Shown: positions 32,569 through 41,982 of the stretch, piece by piece
Position numbering within the stretch: the first letter of the stretch is position 1
Layout of the letters: the number at the start of each line of letters is the position of its first letter
DNA from: GCA-2746795 sp963747345
GTDB taxonomy: Bacteria > Chloroflexota > Anaerolineae > Promineifilales > Promineifilaceae
Direction: 5' to 3'
Assembly (NCBI GenBank): GCA_963747345.1
Contig: CAVVFA010000008.1
Location: 372,001 to 436,000 of the forward strand
Length of the DNA: 64,000 nt
Notes under the pieces: model-generated
The model's database searches: none
Seen by the model: only the letters and a program-made list of their open reading frames with translations
Told to the model about the DNA's origin: nothing
Made by a program: the position numbers and the translations under genes

Positions 32569-35292
32569 ATGAAACAAAAAAATAGTATTGGTAAAGTAGC
32601 TGTATTACTGTTATTGCTAATGGGTTTGATGTTGTTTGCTGAAAACCAATCCCTTGTATCAACGGCCGTTTCTCCCACAACTTCAGTCATTGTTCAAGCA
32701 AATAGTGTTGATGATGCCAAAACGGCCGTTTTGGCGGTTGGCGGTTCTGTTACCCGTGAACTGGCTGTGATCGATGCCGTTGGAGCCGAACTCACTCAGG
32801 AGCAACATGATGCCTTACAAAAATCAACGGCCGTTTCAGCTTTATATGATAATCAAAGCGTCACAACCGCCACGTCAGGCGGAACTATTATTAGAACCGA
32901 TTTTGAAAATGGCACCACCCAAGGTTGGGGACCACGGGGAAATGTAACTTTACAAGTTGTTAACGAAGCTGCTCAATCTAGTGCAAAAGGCCTTAAAGTA
33001 ACCAGACGTACTGCCGGATGGAATGGTCCGAACATGAATCTACTAGGCACACTTAAACCCGGTGCTGTCTATGAAATCAGTGGTTACGTAAAACTCGTGG
33101 CAGGTCAACCTGCCAGTCAATTGATTATCACCATGCAGCGTACGCCCATAGGTGGAACCACCCGCTATGATTGGATTGCGCCCAGTGCTGTTAATGGGGT
33201 AACAAGTGCTAATTGGGTTCTCCTAAAAGGGCAGTATACATTTGACACTGAAGTTTCTGGATTAGATATTTACGTAGAAAGCACAAACAACACGGCTGCC
33301 TTCTATCTCGATAATTTCACCATTACTGAAGTATCACCGCCACCAGCGAAAGCGCCGATTATTAATCCACCTGTTTCATCGCCCTCAAGCGTATTTGATA
33401 TTCAATTTTTGGGTGATAATACCTTGCGGATAGCACACAAAGATAATGGGTGGTCTGGAGCATGGAATACTTTTTGCATCAATTCAACAAACTGTATGCC
33501 AGGTGTGCGTCAGAATGGGTATTACGTGCGTTCTGTACCCGCAACGCTAGGCGGAACGTATAACATCGAGTTCAAAGTACAAGATTATAATCTACCTTAT
33601 GGGTTTTATCGGGCTACAGATTCCGTTAAATTTGAATCGATAGGCTCTGAGGAAACTTTCGGTGTTGAGTATGTAAATGACACCACCATGCGTGCCTTCC
33701 ATGTAAATAACAGCTGGACTGCACAATGGAATTATTTTTGTCTGGATAACAACGGTTGTGTACCAGGGACGTTGGTTAACGGCCGTTACGAATACATCTT
33801 CAATAACGTCAATTTAGGTCAGACATACCACATAGAATTTAAAGTTCAGGATAACATACTGTCACAATATGTTGCCAGTGACACATTTGTCTTTGTTGTC
33901 AGCAATGGAACATCTTATGGTGAATTGATTGAAGCCGACGAGGTTCATAATCTAGGCATTACAGGGCAAGGCATTGGCGTTGCCGTCATAGATACTGGTT
34001 TCTTTAATTACCCTGCGCTTAGTAAAACAGATGATGGAGCAGTTCGTGTTGTTCATTACAATGCGATTACCGGTGAGGAATCGGTTGTTAACAGTGATGG
34101 CAATGGGCATGGCACGCATCTTTCCAGTATTATCTTTAATCATGATAAAAATGTAGACGGTATTTATAAGGGTATAGCACCAAACGCCCAATTCATATCT
34201 GTTAAAGCGTTTGCTAATGATGGTACTGGCAGTTATCTCGATGTCATTAATGCGATTGATTGGGTGATCCAGAATAAGGAAACACACAATATTCGTGTGT
34301 TAAACCTATCATTCAGTGCTGCGCCTAAATCATTCTATTGGGATGATCCGCTTAATCAAGCTGTGATGGAAGCGTGGCGTTCTGGCATTGTGGTAATAGC
34401 TTCTGCTGGCAATATGGGACCCAATCCATTATCGATTGGTGTCCCTGGAAACGTTCCCTATATTATTACAGTGGGGGCTGTTTCAGATAATTACACACCT
34501 GATAACACAGCCGATGATTTTCTAGCAACGTTCTCCAGTGCTGGCCCAACAGTTGAAGCCTTTGTCAAGCCAGATTTATTGGCTCCCGGTGGACATATTG
34601 TTGGTTTAATGGATGGTTCTGCTCAAATTGCTCAAATGCGAGCAAAATACCATACAGGTAACAGTTACTTTATGATGTCTGGTACTTCCCAGGCAACGGC
34701 CGTTACCAGTGGTGTCGTCGCTCTCATGTTGGAAGATGATCCCAGCTTGACGCCAGATGACGTGAAATGTCGTTTAATGGCTACAGCTCGTCCGGCAATT
34801 GCACCAACAGGCGATCAACTAGCTTACAGCGTGTTCAGACAAGGGGCTGGGTTGGTAAACGCGAAAGCGGCAGTTAGCAGCACTGCCGCTAACTGTGCTA
34901 ATCAAGGACTAAATATTGGGGAAGATTTAGCGGATAATATCCATTTCCATGGACAGGCCGCTCAAGACGTAAACGGAAACTTCTATCTGCCAGGTTTGAA
35001 CGGCCTCATCTGGAGCGATGGCCTCATCTGGAGTGATGGTCTCATCTGGAGCGATGGTCTCATCTGGAGCGATGGTCTCATCTGGAGTGATGGTCTCATC
35101 TGGAGCGACGGTCTCATCTGGAGCGATGGTCTCATCTGGAGCGACGGTCTCATTTGGAGCGATGGTCTTATCTGGAGCGATGGTCTCATTTGGAGCGATG
35201 GTCTTATTTGGAGCGATAATTCTGCGTGGGGAGAAGTTAGTTCTTGGACTACAGAACCAACAGGAATCAATACCTGGGTGCCTCAAGAATAG
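32569..35292 (+). CDS. secreted S8 subtilisin-like protease with (GLIWSD)12 tail
   Basis: The protein has 907 residues. A signal peptide (about 1-28) and an I9-like propeptide (about 33-95) come first. A carbohydrate-binding-type jelly-roll domain (about 105-262, DFENGTTQGWGPRGNVTLQV) is next. Two tandem 85-residue modules (about 275-362 and 365-448) share FxCxxxxxCxPG and YxIEFKVQD. The S8 catalytic domain follows, with triad Asp475 (AVIDTGFF), His514 (GHGTHLSS) and Ser707 (SGTSQATAV). The C-terminus has twelve perfect GLIWSD units (residues about 812-883) before NSAWGEVSSW. All catalytic parts are intact. AACGGCCGTT occurs five times in the gene. A TTGACA at 32513 and a GGAG site precede the start. 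Confidence 0.92.
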   Translation: MKQKNSIGKVAVLLLLLMGLMLFAENQSLVSTAVSPTTSVIVQANSVDDAKTAVLAVGGSVTRELAVIDAVGAELTQEQHDALQKSTAVSALYDNQSVTTATSGGTIIRTDFENGTTQGWGPRGNVTLQVVNEAAQSSAKGLKVTRRTAGWNGPNMNLLGTLKPGAVYEISGYVKLVAGQPASQLIITMQRTPIGGTTRYDWIAPSAVNGVTSANWVLLKGQYTFDTEVSGLDIYVESTNNTAAFYLDNFTITEVSPPPAKAPIINPPVSSPSSVFDIQFLGDNTLRIAHKDNGWSGAWNTFCINSTNCMPGVRQNGYYVRSVPATLGGTYNIEFKVQDYNLPYGFYRATDSVKFESIGSEETFGVEYVNDTTMRAFHVNNSWTAQWNYFCLDNNGCVPGTLVNGRYEYIFNNVNLGQTYHIEFKVQDNILSQYVASDTFVFVVSNGTSYGELIEADEVHNLGITGQGIGVAVIDTGFFNYPALSKTDDGAVRVVHYNAITGEESVVNSDGNGHGTHLSSIIFNHDKNVDGIYKGIAPNAQFISVKAFANDGTGSYLDVINAIDWVIQNKETHNIRVLNLSFSAAPKSFYWDDPLNQAVMEAWRSGIVVIASAGNMGPNPLSIGVPGNVPYIITVGAVSDNYTPDNTADDFLATFSSAGPTVEAFVKPDLLAPGGHIVGLMDGSAQIAQMRAKYHTGNSYFMMSGTSQATAVTSGVVALMLEDDPSLTPDDVKCRLMATARPAIAPTGDQLAYSVFRQGAGLVNAKAAVSSTAANCANQGLNIGEDLADNIHFHGQAAQDVNGNFYLPGLNGLIWSDGLIWSDGLIWSDGLIWSDGLIWSDGLIWSDGLIWSDGLIWSDGLIWSDGLIWSDGLIWSDGLIWSDNSAWGEVSSWTTEPTGINTWVPQE
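35002..35217 (+). repeat. 18-bp minisatellite, 12 units, coding for GLIWSD
   Basis: Twelve head-to-tail copies of GGTCTCATCTGGAGCGAT make exactly 216 bases inside the protease gene. The units differ only at silent third positions (GGC/GGT, CTC/CTT, ATC/ATT, AGC/AGT, GAT/GAC). Because the unit is six codons, gain or loss of units by slippage keeps the frame. The long antisense frames across this stretch are only its mirror. Confidence 0.95.
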
Positions 35293-35316
35293 TTGAAAAG
35301 AATCTGTAATTGAACT

Positions 35317-35351
35317 AAAAAAGCCCAGGCAACATACCTGGGCTTTTTTTT
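35317..35351 (+). terminator. rho-independent terminator of the protease gene
   Basis: AAAAAAGCCCAGG pairs perfectly with CCTGGGCTTTTTT around a 7-base loop, followed by T, 25 bases after the stop codon. Confidence 0.9.
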
Positions 35352-35370
35352 GTCCACAAAATTTACAGCC

Positions 35371-35515
35371 TATTTTGGATGTAGACACATTACAAATAAC
35401 CGCCTCCAACAACGACTATGCCGGTTACTCACCCGCCACCGCCAACAAATTCAAGCAAATCGTTGGCCTCGCTCTCTCAGGAATCCACTCCACCCAACAA
35501 GATCGCCTCTTTTAA
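35371..35515 (+). pseudogene. gene remnant, about 46 codons
   Basis: An open frame reads LDVDTLQITASNNDYAGYSP, then ATANKFKQIVGLALSGIHST, and ends QQDRLF before TAA. It has no start codon and begins right after the protease terminator. It reads like the C-terminal end of a real protein, but I do not recognise the family. The rest of the spacer (35516-35647) holds a terminator-like hairpin and an ATGCGTAATTTGTGATACGT word repeat that runs up to the nuoN stop codon. Confidence 0.3.
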
Positions 35516-35537
35516 CACACTCAACCAAACAAAATAA

Positions 35538-35564
35538 AAAGCCCCTCGAAATTCGAGAGGCTTT
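35538..35564. terminator. hairpin after the gene remnant
   Basis: AAAGCCCCTCGAA pairs with TTCGAGAGGCTTT with one mismatch. A-rich and T-rich flanks allow it to work in either direction between the remnant and nuoN. Confidence 0.6.
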
Positions 35565-35647
35565 GACATTAAATTTATTCATGATGCGTAATTTGTGATA
35601 CGTGAGTTTGCGCACTATGACGTATCACGCTTCACGCTTCACGGCTC

Positions 35648-37121
35648 TTATCCACCAGCCAACACCTGCATCACCGTCGGCAAAACCGCTTGCTGGGTGA
35701 TTTCAAACAAGCGTATTGGGCATCAACCCGACCCACAGCGTCACGATCAGCATAATCGCCACACCCCATTTCACAGCCGGATGGGTGGTAATCTGTGCTT
35801 CGCCCTCAAACATGAACATGAAATAGACGACGCGCAGATAGTAGTAGGTGGCAGATAACGGCCGTTATCACCCCAATAATCGCCAGCCACACCATGCCCG
35901 CCTCAATCGCCGTGCGGAAGATGTAGAACTTCGCCACAAAGCCACCCGTCGGCGGAATACCAGCCAACGACAGCAAAAACACCGACATCGCCAACGCCCA
36001 GCCCGGACTGCGTTTGAACAAGCCCTTTGTAATCGTCTAGCAGCACGCCCTCGCCCTGTTTCTTCTCCAACGCAATCACAATGGCAAACGCACCCAAATT
36101 GCTAAACAAATAGACAAACAGATAGAACAAGCACCGCGCTAACCCCATCCTGACTGTTCATCGACGCGGCCAACGCAATCAAAATGTAACCAGCATGAGC
36201 GATACTGGAATACGCCAGCAAACGCTTGATATTACTCTGCATAATCGCCACAACATTGCCCATAATCAGCGTCAACGTCGCCAAAATCGCCACCGCCCCA
36301 ATCCAGCCTTCGCCCATATTGGGGAACGCAATCAGGAGAATGCGCAGCAGCGCCGCAAAACCAGCCACCTTCGCGCCCACAGACATAAACGCCGTCGTCG
36401 CCGTCGGTGCGCCTTCATACACATCCGGTGTCCACATGTGGAACGGCGCCGCCGCCACTTTGAACGCCAGCCCGACCAAAATAAAGGCCATCGCCGCAAT
36501 GCCAGCACGCTTTCACTCGAGATGCGCTCCACAATCAACGGCAGCGAAGTCGTGCCTGTCGCGCCATACGTCAGGGCAATGCCAAACACAAAAATGGCGG
36601 AGGAAAACGCGCCCAGCAAGAAATATTTCATCGCCGATTCTTCCGAATCTTCACGCGGCCAGGCAAAACCCGACATGATGTAGAGCGGAATCGAGAGCAG
36701 TTCCAACGCGATGAAAATGAGCATCAAATCGTTGGACATGCCCATCAGCATCATGCCGCTCAAAGAAAACAGCATCAGCATGTAATATTCCGGCCGTTCC
36801 AAGCCATTATCGCGCATAAAATTGGACGAAATCAGGATGGCAAAGATGCCAGCCAGCAGCAGCGTGCCGTTAATAAAGACGGCAAAATTATCCACCACCA
36901 CCATCGGCTTGCCATCGGCAACAAAGGTAGACGCCGCCATTGTTCCACTGCGTAATCGTCACGACCAGGGCAATCAACATGCCCACAACCGTCAAGCCAG
37001 TCGCCCACTTCTTCTTCTCGTCCGAGACGAACAGGTCGATGACCATGAGCAAAATGCCCCAACCCGCCACGATGATGAAGGGTGCCAGCACATACAAGTT
37101 AATTTCAGGTGCTTCAAACAT
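35648..37121 (-). CDS. nuoN: NADH-quinone oxidoreductase subunit N, about five frameshifts
   Basis: This is an antiporter-like membrane subunit of complex I. Reassembled from several frames, it runs from MFEAPEINLYVLAPFIIVAG through FSLSGMMLMGMSNDLMLIFI, then LAFKVAAAPFHMWTPDVYEG and SNIKRLLAYSSIAHAGYILI, to SLAGIPPTGGFVAKFYIF, ending VMQVLAGG at 35648. The membrane-embedded Lys of LAFKVAAAPFHMW and the PPTGGF loop are intact. Frame breaks lie near 36950, 36510, 36120, 36020 and 35860. All restore conserved sequence, which points to sequencing error. It is the last gene of the operon, separated from nuoM by two unrelated genes. An AAAGG ribosome site precedes the start. Confidence 0.9.
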
Positions 37122-37279
37122 AATTAAACCTTTCTAGTTGTTGCTAGATTTGATAACAATTAATGATCAACTAATATCCCATACTAGTTCTGTCATATCA
37201 CTGCGAAGAGCAGGAATCCATCGGCTTGGATACTCGCCATTCGCGAATATGACAGACTCTTTGCTCAGTCTTTATTCTT

Positions 37280-39346
37280 TTACTTTTTAATCTTCTGTAT
37301 CCACACCCGATTCGTATGGAACGTACTCTGTCCCGCCATATCGCCGAGCGCATCTGATGTCGTCCAGTTGACATTGCGTCCACCGTCCAGCTTGCTCCAG
37401 CGTCCTTTGGGCGACGCCGCCACGCCAGGGCGCACAGCATCGGTAACAACGGCTTTGAGTTCACAGCCAACCACGGCCGTTTTCCACCACCACCATCTCG
37501 CCATCTCTCAATCCCACGCATGTTCGCATCCTCGGGATGAATCTCCACGAACGGATCGCCTTCGCGCTTGAGCAAATTCGGCTGATTGGCAAAACTGCTC
37601 GTCACAAAATGATGCGCCGCGCCGCTGATCAAGATTCAGCGCCAACGCCGCCGGGAATTTCTTCGTTCTGCGGCTGTTCATCGACAGCTTCCACAAAACC
37701 AGGCACAGGGTGGCTAAGCCCATATCGGCCATCGTCTGGCTGAACAGTTCCACCTTGCCGCTGGGCGTCGGGAAATACGCCATCCGGCAAACGGCACGGT
37801 TGACTCCAATTGCAGCGGGATGGTGTGTTCTGTTTTTAAGCGGGCCAGGGTGATGTCTTGCAGCGCAGGATAGGTAACGGCCGTTGCCGCCAACACCTCC
37901 GCAATCACCTCATCAGCCTCTTGTTGCAGCCAGGGTTCGTCAAAACCCATTTCAGCAGCCAATAAGCGCATCACATCCCAATTGCTCTTGCATTCAGCCA
38001 GACGGCGGGATCGCCTGGCGCGTTGTAAATCAGATTCGTATGTCCATACGGCTTGTGCAAATCCACATGTTCCAACTGAGACGTGGCGGGCAGCACGATG
38101 TCGGCCAAATCTGCCGTGTCGGTCATGAACAGTTCATGCACCACCGTAAACAGGTCTTCGCGCTTCATGCCAGCGACCACCTGCCCCGCATTCGGCGCAA
38201 TCGCCGCCGGATTCGAGCCATAAACAAACAGCGATTTGATGGGCGGATCAGTCCACCTCGCCCAACAGCGCCGCGCCCAGTCGATTCATGTTAACCGAGC
38301 GAGCCGGTGGCGGACATGCAGACTGTTTGCCCATCGCTTCGCCGTCCCAACTGACAGTAGCCGCTGGCTGAATAAGACAATCCGCCGCCTAAAGTGCCGT
38401 ACTGTCCGGTAATGGCAGGCAGCGTCAGGATGGCGCGGGTCGTTTGGCCGCCGTTGCATGTGCCGCTGTAAGCCCGTCGGCAATTTTAATCAGACCAGGA
38501 CGCACACCGGCGTACAGTCGCGCCAACTTCACAATATCACCCGCCGACAAGCCGGTAATCCGTGCCACGCGGGATGGCGGGTAATCGGCCACCTTTGCTT
38601 CCAGTTGCGGCCAACCGACAGTATTTTCAGCCAGCCACGCCTCGTCATGCAGATCCTTCATTAACGATGATATGGGCGATGCCCAAGGCTAGTGCGCCAT
38701 CGGTCGCTGGCTTAGGAGCCAGATGCCAATCGGCGCCTTTTGCCGTGCGTGTCCGTCGCGGATCAATAACGACGAGCTGCGTGCCGTTCCGCTGTGCGTC
38801 TTTCAGGTGCGGCATAAAGTGCGGCGCTGTCGAGACGGGGTTGTGACCCCAAACGATAACAAGTTGGCTGTGAGCCACATCTTCGTAGCGTTGGGTTTGG
38901 CGCACACCCAGCGTAGTTTCAACCGCAAATTCAGCCGCTGCGCCACAAATGGAACGCTGCAATCTGCTTGCGCCCAAACGGTTCCAGAAACGGCCGTTTA
39001 CCACACTCATCTGCACCAGCCCCAAGGTACCACTGTAGCTGTACGGCAAAATCGCAGCCGCGCCGTGCTCGGCAATAATCTCGCGCCAATTCCGGCCAAT
39101 CTCAGCCATCGCCTCGTCCCAGGAAATGCGCTGCCACTGCGCCGCTGCCCTTCGGCCCTACCCGCCGCAGCGGATATTCCAGCCGGTCGGGGTGATAGAC
39201 ATGATCCAGATACGGGCGCACTTTGGCGCACAGCCAGCCCTGCGTCACCGGATGATCCGGATCCGCATAGAAATCGACAGCACGGCCGTTTTCTACTTCA
39301 GTTATAACGACAGTGTCGGGCAGCAGGGGTCTGGGTAAATTTTCAT
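37280..39346 (-). CDS. molybdopterin oxidoreductase (DMSO-reductase superfamily), frameshifted
   Basis: Pieced together, this is a protein of about 690 residues. DPDHPVTQGWLCAKVRPYLD and RVGPKGSG are typical of the N-terminal Fe4S4/domain I region, and the Cys cluster before it is blurred by an indel near 39320. SRLQRSICGAAAE and HSQLVIVWGHNPVSTAPHFM with VVIDPRRTRTAKGAD belong to the cofactor-binding domains. ADIVLPATSQLEHVDLHKPY and HPEDANMRGI lie near the C-terminus, ending DMAGQSTFHTNRVWIQKI. Shifts occur near 39150, 38670, 38470, 38290, 37970, 37780 and 37500. Substrate is unknown; formate-dehydrogenase-like or BisC-like enzymes are nearest in style. It sits inside the nuo operon between nuoM and nuoN, so it may donate electrons to, or be regulated with, complex I. 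Confidence 0.8.
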
Positions 39347-39391
39347 AAAGATGAAGATTGAAGATCAAAGCAGCGCGTAAATCTTTCATCT

Positions 39392-40197
39392 TCAATCGGT
39401 CTTCTGAAACGTGTGCTGATGCACAATCATCTGTTCAGGCAGCAAATGAACAAAGCCATAACCTGGCTCATGATCGAAGTCATGTTGCACGGTTTCGTCC
39501 TTCGGCCAGGCATTAAACTGCGAGTAAGCGCTGACGATGCTGGCGTAAAAGATGCCGTCACGCACCACCTGCATGTTCTGGTGTACGTGACCGTGAAACA
39601 CGCCCCGCAATCGCTCTTTGGCCGGGAGCAGGAGATTGTGGAAGGAACGGCCGTTTTGCACCAGCATATTCGCTGTCCATCCACATCGAGTTCATCGGGC
39701 AGCACCGGATAATGCATAAAAATCGTCAACGGCGGGCCATCCGGCTGTGCTTCATTTCGGACTACCTCAAGCTGCGCCTCAGAGAACAAACCTTGCGGAT
39801 CAATCTCATCCGGCCCACGGGCATCGACCACCACAAAGCGTTCGCCTTTCACTTCAAACGCGTAAGAAAGCGTTTCTGGGTCGTCGCTCAAATCCGTCTT
39901 TGGCCCCATCGGCAAATAATTTGCCAGCATTCCTTTGCCGTCATGGTTGCCGTTCACGTAATAAATCGGCACGGTCAACCGCGAAAACAGCTCAGCCGCC
40001 AGTGCAAATGCCGCCGGGTCTGGGTCGTACACCACATCACCGGTATGGATGACAAAATCAGGTGTCGTCGGTAAGTTGTTAATGATGTTTACCAACCGTT
40101 CCGCACAGGGGTATGGGGAAATATTATGACGGTCGCGGTAAACGGCCGTTGGCCCAATATGCGTATCGCTGATATGAACAAAATAAAGAGGTTTCAT
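39392..40197 (-). CDS. metallophosphoesterase (3',5'-cAMP phosphodiesterase-like), one frameshift
   Basis: All five metal-binding blocks of the calcineurin-like family are seen: SDTHIG, HTGDVVYDP, VNGNHDGKG, FMHYPV and, after a frameshift near 39668, FHGHVHQNM. The reassembled protein has about 267 residues. This matches the CpdA-like class of phosphodiesterases, with the true substrate unknown. It lies between nuoM and the molybdopterin oxidoreductase on the same strand, and the stop codon is part of a GATTGAAGATGAAAGATT word repeat. The shift lies beside an AACGGCCGTTTTG. Confidence 0.85.
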
Positions 40198-40257
40198 TAT
40201 AGTAAAATGACGGTTCCAGCCATAACCAGAACCGCCATGTTAAATCAAAAATCAGTG

Positions 40258-40327
40258 TACAGTGTGCAGTAAACAGTGTACAGTGGGTTGGTTCTACTGT
40301 TCACTGTTCACTGAAAACTGTTCACTA
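40258..40327. repeat. CAGTGTACAGTG / TTCACTGTTCACT inverted repeat after nuoM
   Basis: ACAGTGTGCAGTAAACAGTG on the left and TGTTCACTGTTCACTGAAAA on the right form a hairpin. Read leftwards, it begins immediately after the TAA of nuoM (40328-40330). The same word family follows the stops of nuoI and nuoG and lies upstream of dnaG. Confidence 0.65.
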
Positions 40328-41834
40328 TTATTGTCCCACCAACACAGTGGCACCGATGTCATTCACCAGCGTAGACACCGTGCTGTCCATCAAATTAAAG
40401 TACGGCGATGGTTGAATACCAATCCAGACAATAAAAATCAGGAAGGCGATGAAAATAACCAGTTCTCGTTTGTTCACGTCACGCAGTTTTTCGTTCTTCG
40501 GATTCTTCAACGCACCCATGAACACATTCTGGAACATCCACAGCAAGTAAACGGCCGCCAGAATGACACCGGTCGTCGCAAAAGCGGTGAAAATCCAAGG
40601 CTGAGGGCCGAGCGAATGAGCGCCCATCGAACCGAGCAAAATGCTAAACTCGCCCACAAAGCCATTCAAACCGGGCAAGCCCATCGAAGAAAGCACCACC
40701 ACCAAAGACAGCGCCGTAAATATCGGCACTGCCTTCCACAACCCGCCAAACTCAGACATTTCCCGCGTATGGCGTTGTTCATAAATCACACCAACCAAAA
40801 AGAATAACGCGCCCGTGGACAAACCATGATTCACACCCTGCAAAATTGCGCCTTCCACACCAGCGGCGTTCAAGGAGAAAATACCAAGCATCACAAAACC
40901 CAGATGGCTAATACTGGAGTAAGCAACCAGTTTCTTCACATCTTTCTGCGGGAAGGAAACAAGTGCCCCATAAATAATGCCGATAATCGCCAGCACCGCA
41001 ATCGCCGGTGCATAATCGAAAGACGCTTCGGGGAACAGCGGTAAATTAAAGCGAATGAAGCCATACGTGCCCATCTTCAGCAGCACACCAGCCAACACAA
41101 TGGAACCGGCCGTTGGCGCTTGCGTATGGGCATCGGGCAGCCAGGAATGGAAGGGGAAAATCGGCACTTTAATGGCAAAAGCGATGGCAAAACCGATGAA
41201 CAGAATGATGTTGGGCGCTGGCAAATGCTTCTCGTCCGGCAATTAAATCTGGTACAGAAAAGGAATTGTTCGTAATCCCCATATAGAGAATCGCCAACAG
41301 CATCAGCAAAGAGCCAGCCATCGTGTAGAGGAAGAACTTAATCGAAGCGTAAACCCGTTCCTGTCCACCCCACATCCCGATGAGGAAATACATCGGAATT
41401 AGCGTGAATTCCCAGAAGATGTAGAACAAGAATAAATCTTGTGCCAGGAACACACCCATCATGCCGATTTCTAACAGCAGCATCAAAATGTAGTACGCTT
41501 TGATTTGATGGTCAATCGCTGTCCAGGAAGCCAGAATGGCAACCACACTGATGAAAGCCGTCAACAGAATCATCAGAATGCTAATGCCATCCACGCCCAC
41601 AAAATATTGAATGTTTAGGAATGGTATCCAGTCAACCCGATCCACCATTTGTAAACCAGGAAAGCCGCTGCGGAAACCAATTAACACGGCCACAGAGATG
41701 AGCAAGGTAATAATGCTCGTCCCCAACGCAATCCACTTGATGGCGTCGTCCTGGCCTTCTTTGCGTCCGGCAATCAGGATGAGCAGCACCCCAAGTAACG
41801 GAAAGAAAATTAAAACGCTTAGTATAATACTCAT
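40328..41834 (-). CDS. nuoM: NADH-quinone oxidoreductase subunit M, one frameshift
   Basis: This is a large antiporter-like membrane subunit of complex I, about 500 residues in two frames. It has MSIILSVLIFFPLLGVLLIL at the start, FWEFTLIPMYFLIGMWGG, then IKVPIFPFHSWLPDAHTQAP with a proton-path lysine, KLVAYSSISHLGFVMLG, and ends NDIGATVLVGQ. The shift is near 41235 (between REAFA and LPAPNIILFIGF). The start at 41834 has a GGAGA ribosome site, and a longer upstream frame is not similar to the family. It follows nuoL after a spacer holding a CTTCGACAAGCTCAG palindrome. Confidence 0.92.
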
Positions 41835-41909
41835 TGTTTCTCCAAACCCCTTATAAATAAGGTATTGTGCAAACAAACTATTTGTTTAGGTAAAAGCAAC
41901 TATACAGCT

Positions 41910-41976
41910 AGACGAGGGCTGAGCTTGTCGAAGCCCGGTTTCGCCTTCGACAAGCTCAGGCTACACCTGTCTAGTC
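41910..41976. repeat. inverted pair of CTTCGACAAGCTCAG between nuoL and nuoM
   Basis: TGAGCTTGTCGAAG and CTTCGACAAGCTCA form a 14-bp perfect stem with an 11-base loop. CTAGAC and GTCTAG near the outside ends are also complementary. The word CTTCGACAAGCTCAG is dispersed in the window (16.3, 59.9 and a variant at 60.3 kb). Confidence 0.7.
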
Positions 41977-41982
41977 AATATC

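Noticed and set aside
35002..35217. CRISPR-like array
   Set aside because: Units are contiguous without spacers, inside a gene and in frame.
34927..35412. Long open frames on both strands across the GLIWSD repeat (for example antisense DETIAPDE-type and SLQMRP-type repeat proteins)
   Set aside because: They are mirrors of an 18-bp repeat without stops in any frame. Only the plus-strand frame continues a recognisable protein.
35648..39346. Programmed frameshifting in nuoN and the oxidoreductase
   Set aside because: There are too many shifts, in varying directions and without slippery-site and hairpin combinations. The same pattern is seen in unrelated genes nearby.
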